Positions 1-5,437 of a stretch of DNA of 6,876 nucleotides are shown one piece after another. The position numbers and the translations under genes were made by a program. This stretch comes from Chloroflexia bacterium (GTDB taxonomy: Bacteria > Chloroflexota > Chloroflexia > Thermomicrobiales > UBA6265). Under the pieces are notes generated by a model. It was not told the origin of the DNA. It was given only the letters and a program-made list of their open reading frames with translations, and searched no databases. The DNA lies in the NCBI GenBank assembly GCA_013694885.1, contig JACDBO010000335.1, positions 1 to 6,876 on the forward strand, written 5' to 3'. Within the stretch, counting starts at the first letter, position 1, and every line of letters starts with the position of its first letter.

Positions 1-684
1 AACCTGAACTCGACCTATCCCGCAACCGACTCCAATGCGGACCTCGAAGCCGCCCAACGCGGCGACGGCTTCAACAACCGCTGGTTCCTCGATCCGATCT
101 ACAAGGGCGAGTATCCGGCAGACATGGTGGACTTGTTCGGCGACGCCGTCCCGGATATCCAGGCGGATGACTTCGCGACCATCGCCCGCCCGACCGACTT
201 CCTGGGCGTGAACTACTACATGCCGTCCTACGTGACGGACGCATCTGACAATCCACTGCGTATCGACAGCATCGAGCGCGAGGGCGAGCGGACGGCGATG
301 GGCTGGTTGGTGGAGCCGCAAGGTCTGCGCGATTTGCTGGTTCGATTGGGCGACGAGTACGCGCCGCCGGCGCTCTACGTCACCGAGAACGGTGCCGCGT
401 ATGATGATCCACGCCCCATCGACGGTCGTGTATCTGATCCTCAGCGTCGCGCCTACATCCACGACCACTTGTTGGCCGCTCACGAGGCCATCGAGGCCGG
501 CTCGCCGCTGCGCGGCTATTTCTGCTGGTCGGTGATGGATAACTTTGAGTGGGCCGAGGGCTACACCAAACGGTTCGGCATCACCCACGTCGACTACACG
601 ACCCAGGAGAGAACCATCAAGGAGAGCGGCCGCTGGTACCGAGACGTCACCGATGCGAACGCGGTCGTCGAGGTTGCTGGGTAG
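1..684 (+). CDS. Beta-glucosidase, glycoside hydrolase family 1 (C-terminal half, 5' truncated by window edge)
   Basis: Frame 1 is open from the first base and encodes 227 residues ending at TAG 682-684. It matches the second half of a GH1 retaining beta-glucosidase, which hydrolyses terminal beta-glucosyl residues of cellobiose and aryl or alkyl beta-glucosides. Seen in order: an NLN start followed by an NRWFLDPIYKGEYP segment (about residues 27-40), FLGVNYY (67-73), the YVTENG motif holding the catalytic nucleophile Glu129 (codon 385-387), and the sugar-binding DNFEW..GY..RFG signature (180-192, with Glu183 and Trp184). The closing IKESG.WY segment is also typical. The acid/base NEP motif and the TIM-barrel N-terminus lie upstream of the window. 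An ATG at 124 is internal to conserved sequence and is not the start. No signal peptide can be assessed. GH1 enzymes are usually about 450 residues, so roughly half is present. The exact substrate cannot be read from sequence; the 6-phospho-beta-glucosidase subfamily is less likely but not excluded. Confidence 0.95.
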   Translation, partial: NLNSTYPATDSNADLEAAQRGDGFNNRWFLDPIYKGEYPADMVDLFGDAVPDIQADDFATIARPTDFLGVNYYMPSYVTDASDNPLRIDSIEREGERTAMGWLVEPQGLRDLLVRLGDEYAPPALYVTENGAAYDDPRPIDGRVSDPQRRAYIHDHLLAAHEAIEAGSPLRGYFCWSVMDNFEWAEGYTKRFGITHVDYTTQERTIKESGRWYRDVTDANAVVEVAG

Positions 685-708
685 GCACGCCACACACCTC
701 ACATGGTG

Positions 709-726
709 GCGCATCCAAGCATGCGC
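709..726. repeat. Small inverted repeat downstream of the beta-glucosidase
   Basis: GCGCAT (709-714) and ATGCGC (721-726) are perfect reverse complements separated by a 6-base loop, 25 bases after the beta-glucosidase stop. No run of T follows, so it does not meet the usual criteria for an intrinsic terminator. It could be a weak 3' stabilising hairpin, or chance in GC-rich DNA. Confidence 0.3.
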
Positions 727-757
727 AACGTACCGTCCGCTTTCGGGTCCGCGACGG

Positions 758-786
758 TTGACGGGGATCGGAGCGGTCGCTACATT
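758..786 (+). promoter_or_regulatory. Candidate sigma70-type promoter for the MauE-thioredoxin fusion gene
   Basis: A -35 box TTGACG (758-763, five of six consensus bases) and a -10 box TACATT (781-786, four of six) are separated by exactly 17 bases. Transcription would start near 793, giving a leader of roughly 100 bases before the ATG at 891. It is the best promoter match in the 206-base gap after the beta-glucosidase, so the fusion gene is probably transcribed separately from it. Nothing else is recognisable in the leader: no riboswitch core and no small gene with a convincing ribosome binding site. Confidence 0.5.
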
Positions 787-890
787 CAACTCAGGATTCG
801 GAATGCATCGAGGTTGTCGGGCTCGGTCGGTCACGCGATCACCTGGCCGGCGGAATAGGCACGTCGGCAGGCGCGCGCCCGGAGCAATGT

Positions 891-2387
891 ATGGACGGAC
901 TACTCCTGATCGCTCGCTTGCTCCTCGCGAGCGTCTTTGCGGTTGCTGGTGTCGCGAAACTGGCGGACTTGGCCGGATCACGGCGGGCAATGCTGGGATT
1001 CGGCGTGCCGGAGCGTCTGGCTGCGCCCCTTGGCACAGCGCTGCCGCTGGCCGAGCTCGCCGTGGCGGTCGCGCTGATCCCGACCGCTACGGCACGGTGG
1101 GGAGCTCTAGGGGCGGTAGCGCTCCTGTTGATCTTCGTCGGTGGCATCGGCACGAGTCTCGCGCGCGGACGTGCGCCGGACTGCCACTGCTTTGGTCAGC
1201 TTCACTCCGCACCGGCCGGCTGGTCGACCCTTGTCCGCAATGGCGTTCTTGCGGTCGTCGCCCTCTTCGTCATGCTCCGAGGTTGGAATGACGCTGGTCC
1301 GAGCGTCGTCGGCTGGCTGGGTGATCTTTCGGCGAATGAGACGCTCGGTGTGATGGCCGCGGTCGTCGTGCTTGGGCTCCTGGTCGGCGAGGGGTGGCTC
1401 TTGCTGAACTTGCTACAGCAAAACGGCAGGCTCTTGATTCGGATCGAAGCGTTAGAGGGGCAATCCGCAGACATCCGTCCATCTCCCGTAAATGGGAGCA
1501 CCCTGGCGGCCGCTGGGTTGCCGGTCGGCACAACCGCACCAGCGTTCGGCCTGCCTGGCGTCGATGTGGAGCTGTTGACGCTCGACGACCTCCGGGCCGA
1601 AGGTAAGCCGGTCCTACTCGTCTTCACCGATCCAAATTGCGGACCATGCAACGCCCTCTTGCCGGAGATCGGCGGGTGGCGGCGCGATCATGCGGCGCGC
1701 CTGAAGGTTGCCCTCATCAGCCGCGGCTCCTCCCAGGCGAACAGAGCCAAGAGCGTCGAACACGGCGTTGCTCCCGTTCTTCTTCAGCAAGACCGGGAGG
1801 TCGCCAAAAGCTTCCTGGCGGTTGGGACGCCCAGCGCGGTGGTGGTGCGGCAAGACGGGACGATAGGCAGCCCGCTGGCTGGTGGATCCGAGGCCATTCG
1901 CCAACTCGTCGCGCGCACGGTGGCCGCGCCGGAACCAATCCGCGTCGCTGTGCCGCAACGTCAGGCCGCGGTGCCGATCGGTCAGGCGGCCCCCGCCTGG
2001 ACCCGGTTTGGGTTAAACGGCGAAACGGTCGATCTTGCGGACTATCGAGGTAACGCGACGCTCGTTCTCTTTTGGAACCCAGGTTGCGGCTTCTGCAGCC
2101 GGATGCTCCCCGACCTCAAAGCGTGGGACGCCGATCCGCCTCCCAATGCGCCTGGGCTGCTCGTCGTCTCCACTGGAACCGTCGAAGCGAACAGGGCTAT
2201 GGGACTCACGTCGCCCGTGGTGCTGGACGAAGGGTTCGCGATTGGCCGCTCGTTCGGCGCCGCCGGGACACCGTCGGCGGTATTGGTCGACACCGAGGGC
2301 AAGGTCGCCAGTTCGGTCGCAGTCGGTGCCGATGCGGTGCTGGCACTGGCCGGGGTTCAGCGTGGCCAGGCGGCGCCGGCGACGTAG
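891..2387 (+). CDS. MauE/DoxX-like membrane protein fused to two tandem thioredoxin-like (redoxin/TlpA-type) domains
   Basis: The product has 498 residues. ATG 891 is preceded by GGAG (881-884) at a 6-base spacing. Residues 1-130 form a four-helix MauE-like domain (spans about 3-25, 47-64, 71-90, 114-129) with a characteristic CHCFG motif (Cys98, Cys100) between spans 3 and 4. A fifth span (about 151-173) resembles the N-terminal anchor of MauD. Residues 211-340 are a thioredoxin fold with CGPC (Cys250, Cys253) and a cis-Pro loop GTPSAV (312-317). Residues 362-490 are a second such fold with CGFC (Cys399, Cys402) and GTPSAV (459-464). MauE and MauD proteins are known accessories for disulfide formation in methylamine dehydrogenase; MauE-like proteins also occur widely without it. 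Here no mau structural genes are visible, so the inferred role is a membrane-bound thiol/disulfide relay acting on other proteins. No signal peptide beyond the first span and no lipobox are seen. The fold assignments are firm; the substrate and the side of the membrane are not. Confidence 0.85.
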   Translation: MDGLLLIARLLLASVFAVAGVAKLADLAGSRRAMLGFGVPERLAAPLGTALPLAELAVAVALIPTATARWGALGAVALLLIFVGGIGTSLARGRAPDCHCFGQLHSAPAGWSTLVRNGVLAVVALFVMLRGWNDAGPSVVGWLGDLSANETLGVMAAVVVLGLLVGEGWLLLNLLQQNGRLLIRIEALEGQSADIRPSPVNGSTLAAAGLPVGTTAPAFGLPGVDVELLTLDDLRAEGKPVLLVFTDPNCGPCNALLPEIGGWRRDHAARLKVALISRGSSQANRAKSVEHGVAPVLLQQDREVAKSFLAVGTPSAVVVRQDGTIGSPLAGGSEAIRQLVARTVAAPEPIRVAVPQRQAAVPIGQAAPAWTRFGLNGETVDLADYRGNATLVLFWNPGCGFCSRMLPDLKAWDADPPPNAPGLLVVSTGTVEANRAMGLTSPVVLDEGFAIGRSFGAAGTPSAVLVDTEGKVASSVAVGADAVLALAGVQRGQAAPAT

Positions 2388-2437
2388 GCCAACGCACGAT
2401 CATGTGGAGCGCCCGTACCGGTCGACCGCTGAGCCGG

Positions 2438-2466
2438 TTGAGCGCATCGGCACTACTCGATACACT
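2438..2466 (+). promoter_or_regulatory. Candidate sigma70-type promoter for the threonine aldolase-coaBC operon
   Basis: TTGAGC (2438-2443, four of six -35 bases) and TACACT (2461-2466, four of six -10 bases) are separated by 17 bases. The start would fall near 2473, about 60 bases before the GTG at 2535. A 10-base palindrome, CGGTCGACCG (2419-2428), lies just upstream of the -35 box and could be an operator half or chance. The match is moderate, but it is the only well-spaced pair found in the 147-base gap. Confidence 0.4.
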
Positions 2467-2534
2467 CACCACATTAGCTCGTCGCTGAGCAGTCGCGAGG
2501 GCGATCGCTGGCGGCTGGAAAAGGCGTGCGCTAA

Positions 2535-3599
2535 GTGGAACGGGAACAAGTAGTCGATCTGCGCTCCGATACGGTGACACGGCCGACCCCGGCGATGCGT
2601 CGAGCCATGGCCGACGCTGTGGTCGGCGACGATCAGTACGGTGAGGACGAAACGGTCCATCGGCTCGAAGCCAGGGCCGCAACGTTGCTCGGCAAGGAGG
2701 CGGCCGTCTACGTCCCGAGTGGGACGATGGGAAACCTCTCCGCGTTGCTTGCCCATTGTGGCCGTGGGGACGAGGCGATTCTGGGAGACGAGTCTCATAT
2801 CTTTTGGTTCGAGAGCGGAGGTCCAGCGACGCTCGGCGGAATTCCGTTCAACCTGCTGCGGACCGATCGCTGGGGCCGGCTCGACCTCGACGCGGTGGCC
2901 TCGGCGATCCGTCCCGAGCGTGCGGGCTACCCGCGCACCGGTGTCGTCTGCATCGAGAATACGCATAACCGGTGCAGTGGCGTAGCCCTGCCGCTGCACT
3001 ACCTCCGCGAACTTCGTGGGCTGGCCATCGAGCGCGGCGTTCCGATCCACATGGACGGTGCCCGCATCTTCAACGCCGCGGCCGCGCTTGGGGTCGCCGT
3101 GAGCGACATCGCGGATGAGGCGGATTCCATTCAGTTCTGCTTGAGTAAAGGACTCGGTGCACCCGTTGGGTCGCTTGTCGTTGGTTCGACTGACTTCATT
3201 GCCAATGCCAGACGGCAGCGGAAACTCCTCGGTGGAGCGATGCGCCAGGCCGGCGTGATCGCCGCGGCGGGTCTTGTGGCTCTCGACACCATGATCGACC
3301 GCCTGCACGACGACCACCGCCGCGCGCGGCATTTGGCCGAAGCGCTCGCCGCGACAGCGGGCGTCGCGGTCGATCTGGAGACGGTGCAGTCCAACATCGT
3401 GCTCTTCCGACCGCCGGCGGGCCAAGACCCCATCGAGGTGGTTGATCGCTTGTTGGCGCGTGGACTTCGCGTTTCCAACTACGGCGCGCGTGGGTTGCGG
3501 GTAGTGACACACTACGAGATCGACGACGGCGCCGTCGAGCGGGCGATTGCGATACTGCAGGAGGTATTGGTGGGGCAGCGTGAGCGCGTCGTTGCCTGA
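2535..3599 (+). CDS. ltaE: Low-specificity L-threonine aldolase (PLP-dependent, fold type I)
   Basis: The product has 354 residues and should be a cytoplasmic enzyme that cleaves L-threonine or L-allo-threonine to glycine and acetaldehyde with pyridoxal phosphate. The N-terminal VDLRSDTVTRPT (7-18) is a family hallmark. SGTMGN (62-67) contributes to phosphate binding, DESHIF (85-90) carries the cofactor-stacking His88, ENTHN (141-145) carries His144, HMDGAR (172-177) carries the ring-binding Asp174, and SKGLGAP (204-210) carries the Schiff-base Lys205. Roles are assigned by analogy with E. coli LtaE. The length is normal. The start is well fixed: GTG 2535 follows an in-frame TAA at 2532-2534, the conserved block begins six residues in, and a purine-rich GGAAAAGG (2517-2524) lies 10 bases upstream. 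It is the first gene of the compact run and its 3' end overlaps the likely start of coaBC. Preference among threonine, allo-threonine and phenylserine cannot be predicted. Confidence 0.93.
   Translation: MEREQVVDLRSDTVTRPTPAMRRAMADAVVGDDQYGEDETVHRLEARAATLLGKEAAVYVPSGTMGNLSALLAHCGRGDEAILGDESHIFWFESGGPATLGGIPFNLLRTDRWGRLDLDAVASAIRPERAGYPRTGVVCIENTHNRCSGVALPLHYLRELRGLAIERGVPIHMDGARIFNAAAALGVAVSDIADEADSIQFCLSKGLGAPVGSLVVGSTDFIANARRQRKLLGGAMRQAGVIAAAGLVALDTMIDRLHDDHRRARHLAEALAATAGVAVDLETVQSNIVLFRPPAGQDPIEVVDRLLARGLRVSNYGARGLRVVTHYEIDDGAVERAIAILQEVLVGQRERVVA
3559..3564 (+). promoter_or_regulatory. AGGAGG inside the 3' end of ltaE, possible ribosome binding site for coaBC
   Basis: A perfect AGGAGG lies in the last codons of ltaE. 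It is 15 bases before GTG 3580, which is longer than usual; GGGG at 3572-3575 is nearer, at 4 bases. Either would place the coaBC start within ltaE and imply translational coupling. No purine-rich site precedes the alternative GTG at 3625. Confidence 0.4.
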
Positions 3600-4839
3600 T
3601 ACCGCCCTTTCTCCACCGCCTTTTGTGTCGTCACTCACTGGCGCACGGATCGTGCTTGCGGTTTCTGGCGGCATCGCTGCCTACAAGGCCGCGGATCTGA
3701 CCAGCAAACTCGTCCAGATGGGTGCGGTCGTCGAGGTGGTGCTCACGAAGAGTGCCCGCCATTTCATCCAACCGCTGACATTTCAAGCGTTGACCAAGCG
3801 CCCTGTCCATACCGATGTATTCGAGGGTTGGACGGTCGATTCGTTCGGCCATGTGACACTCGCTCGGGAGGCTGGCGTCCTCCTCGTCGCACCGGCGACG
3901 GCGAACACGATCGCTCGTCTGGCCACCGGCCTGGCTGATGATATGCTCGGCGCCGTTGCGCTGGCCACGGAGGCGCCGCTCGTGCTCGCCCCGGCGATGG
4001 AGCATCACATGTGGCAGCATCCCGCGACCCGCGCCAACCTGAGCACGCTGATGGAACGTGGCGCCACCGTGGTTCCGCCGGAACAGGGCCGGCTTGCGTC
4101 CGGGTACGAAGGCGACGGCCGCTTGGCGACGACGCCGGCAATCTTGGCAACGTTGCGCGCGGTGCTGGGTCGGCTCGGGCCGCTCGCTGGGCGACGCGTC
4201 GTCGTCACCGCGGGGGGCACGCGAGAACCGCTTGACCCAGTGCGCTACATCGGCAACCGTTCGACCGGCAAGATGGGCGTCGCGCTCGCTGAAGCCGCGC
4301 GTGACGCGGGCGCGTCAGTGACCCTGATCGCCGGTCCGACGGTTCCCGATCTCCCAGCCGGACTCGATATCCTGTTGATCGATACGGCGCGGGAACTGAT
4401 GGCGGCTGTCGAAGGCGCAACCGCCGACGCGGACGCGTTGATTATGGCGGCGGCTGTGGCGGACTTTCGCGCGCGCGAGGTATCGGAGAGCAAAATCAAG
4501 AAGGGTCAGGGCGAGTCGAGGGTCACGCTTGAACTGGAACGAAACCCGGATATCCTGGCCGGCATCGATCGTCCGGGTCTCCTCAAGGTTGGATTCGCGG
4601 CCGAGACGGAGTCGCTGATCGAAAATGCCCGCCAGAAGTTGCTCGCAAAAGATCTGTCGTTGATCGTCGCCAACGATGCCGTGGCCACGATCGGGAGCGA
4701 GGAGAGCACCGCCACCCTGATCCGGCGCGGCACGGAACCGGAAACGCTGCCCAGAATGGCGAAAGAGGAGCTAGCCGCGCGCATTATCCACGAAGTTGCC
4801 GGCATGATTGCGGCGAAGAATGGTGCCCGCCATGCTTGA
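3580..4839 (+). CDS. coaBC: Bifunctional phosphopantothenoylcysteine decarboxylase / phosphopantothenate-cysteine ligase
   Basis: With GTG 3580 the product has 419 residues. It performs two consecutive steps of coenzyme A synthesis: ligation of cysteine to 4'-phosphopantothenate (CoaB), then FMN-dependent decarboxylation to 4'-phosphopantetheine (CoaC). The N-terminal CoaC flavoprotein half shows SGGIAAYKA (29-37), the catalytic-type His91 in FGHVTLA, and APATANTIA (104-112). The usual PxMNxxMW motif reads PAMEHHMW (138-145) and the usual Cys of the substrate clamp is Ser174 (LASG), both unusual. The C-terminal CoaB half shows VTAGGTREP (209-217), GNRSTGKMG (225-233), AAAVADFR (290-297), KIKK (305-308) and FAAETE (339-344), all as expected. 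Start choice is uncertain: GTG 3580 overlaps ltaE by 20 bases and has G-rich sequence upstream; GTG 3625 would give the typical short N-terminus but lacks a ribosome binding site; TTG 3547 is unlikely. Identity is firm. Confidence 0.93.
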   Translation: MSASLPDTALSPPPFVSSLTGARIVLAVSGGIAAYKAADLTSKLVQMGAVVEVVLTKSARHFIQPLTFQALTKRPVHTDVFEGWTVDSFGHVTLAREAGVLLVAPATANTIARLATGLADDMLGAVALATEAPLVLAPAMEHHMWQHPATRANLSTLMERGATVVPPEQGRLASGYEGDGRLATTPAILATLRAVLGRLGPLAGRRVVVTAGGTREPLDPVRYIGNRSTGKMGVALAEAARDAGASVTLIAGPTVPDLPAGLDILLIDTARELMAAVEGATADADALIMAAAVADFRAREVSESKIKKGQGESRVTLELERNPDILAGIDRPGLLKVGFAAETESLIENARQKLLAKDLSLIVANDAVATIGSEESTATLIRRGTEPETLPRMAKEELAARIIHEVAGMIAAKNGARHA

Positions 4840-4852
4840 GCGCGCGCCGCGC

Positions 4853-4857
4853 GGAGG
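4853..4857 (+). promoter_or_regulatory. Ribosome binding site deciding the YggT-like gene start
   Basis: GGAGG lies 4 bases before ATG 4862. The other in-frame candidates (TTG 4808, ATG 4820, ATG 4832) lie inside or across the coaBC end, have no comparable site, and would add an arginine-rich tail ahead of the first membrane span. Confidence 0.6.
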
Positions 4858-4861
4858 CAAC

Positions 4862-5155
4862 ATGCAGGCGTTTCGCTCGCACTTGGCCACGGAGCTCATG
4901 CTCAATGCCTTCGCGCTCATAGCGGTCATCATCTTGTTTCGGCTCGTGCTCGTGCTCCTCAATGTCAGTAACCGCGTCTGGATTGGCTCGGTCGTCTATG
5001 CGTTGACTGACCCCGTCGTCGATGCTTTGAGTTTGATCCCTGGTGCCGAGCGCACGTTGCTCGGCGGACTCACCCTGGCGGATCTCACCTTGGCGTCAGT
5101 CCTGATCCTATTCCCGCTGGGAATCGTGGCGACGGCCGGGCTGACTCGCCGGTGA
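4862..5155 (+). CDS. YggT-family small integral membrane protein
   Basis: The product has 97 residues, the usual size for YggT proteins. Two hydrophobic segments are visible (about 12-34 and 70-93), joined by a loop in which LTDPVVDALSLIPG (48-61) followed by a LxxxD pattern (70-74) resembles the family's TeP...P...iP...g..D core. YggT proteins are bacterial and plastid membrane proteins; the E. coli member has been linked to osmotic tolerance and the plastid relatives to cytochrome b6 and nucleoid organisation, but no enzymatic role is established. The gene begins 22 bases after the coaBC stop behind its own GGAGG, so co-transcription is likely. The first half is less typical of the family than the second; a generic two-span membrane protein is the alternative. 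Confidence 0.6.
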   Translation: MQAFRSHLATELMLNAFALIAVIILFRLVLVLLNVSNRVWIGSVVYALTDPVVDALSLIPGAERTLLGGLTLADLTLASVLILFPLGIVATAGLTRR

Positions 5156-5253
5156 GTGTCTTCGAGTGGCCATGGGCGCGAATGGAGGCGTGAGACTTGC
5201 TTGCCCGAAAGAATAATTCGACTGGCTTACCGATCTGGTGAGCGTGAGCAAGT

Positions 5254-5260
5254 GGAGAGG
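5254..5260 (+). promoter_or_regulatory. Ribosome binding site of the 36-residue membrane protein gene
   Basis: GGAGAGG is 6 bases before ATG 5267, near-ideal spacing. It supports the short reading over an upstream GTG at 5156, which would add 37 residues of unconvincing, arginine-rich sequence and has no ribosome binding site. Confidence 0.6.
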
Positions 5261-5266
5261 GCAGCG

Positions 5267-5377
5267 ATGGCGAAGAATCTATCTCGAGGCATTCTGGGAC
5301 TGGTGCTGACCGCAGCCGCGACGTGGCTGACGAACTATCTCGTCGACCGCTACTTTGGCCCCGATGAGGAAAACTAG
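5267..5377 (+). CDS. 36-residue single-span membrane protein, function unknown
   Basis: I do not recognise a named family. The product begins MAKNLSRG with two basic residues, continues as one hydrophobic stretch at about residues 8-26 (small and aliphatic residues with TWLTNYLV at the end), and closes with a charged tail DRYFGPDEEN. This gives the classical positive-inside N-terminus with an acidic C-terminus, probably N-in/C-out. Support for it being real is the strong ribosome binding site, the sensible membrane-protein composition, the TAG directly followed by a hairpin, and the position in the same-strand run between the YggT-like gene (112-base gap) and the lipid kinase gene (60-base gap). 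A gene this short could still be chance. Size and layout would suit a small accessory subunit or membrane-stress peptide, but that is speculation. Confidence 0.6.
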   Translation: MAKNLSRGILGLVLTAAATWLTNYLVDRYFGPDEEN

Positions 5378-5392
5378 GACCAGTCTTGGTCC
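5377..5392. repeat. Intercistronic hairpin overlapping the small-protein stop codon
   Basis: GGACCA (5377-5382), a GTCT loop and TGGTCC (5387-5392) form a perfect 6-bp stem with a 4-base loop that starts at the last base of the TAG stop. No T-run follows, so it is not a canonical intrinsic terminator. It may be a processing or stability element tuning expression of the downstream kinase, or a weak attenuator. Confidence 0.4.
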
Positions 5393-5437
5393 CGTTCGAT
5401 ACATCGTGCGGAGACCTTCCGAGACAGCGGTGCCCTG

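Noticed and set aside
709..726. Intrinsic terminator after the beta-glucosidase
   Set aside because: The 6-bp stem is real, but no T-run follows, so termination is not supported.
545..1291. 248-residue plus-strand frame bridging the beta-glucosidase end, the gap and the fusion gene start
   Set aside because: Arginine-rich translation without domains, overlapping two well-supported genes in another frame, and no ribosome binding site.
891..2387. Methylamine utilisation locus
   Set aside because: MauE- and MauD-like domains are present, but no methylamine dehydrogenase subunit or other mau gene is seen on either side within the window.
2466..3674. 402-residue open frame on the minus strand opposite ltaE
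   Set aside because: It mirrors the strongly supported ltaE gene, its translation is low-complexity and basic with no recognisable motif, and long antisense frames are expected in GC-rich DNA.
5189..5217. AATAAT at 5212-5217 as a promoter -10 before the small gene
   Set aside because: No acceptable -35 box at 16-18 bases; the upstream sequence does not resemble TTGACA.
5156..5266. Longer reading of the small membrane protein from GTG 5156
   Set aside because: The extra 37 residues are basic and featureless, the GTG abuts the preceding stop without a ribosome binding site, and ATG 5267 has an ideal one.
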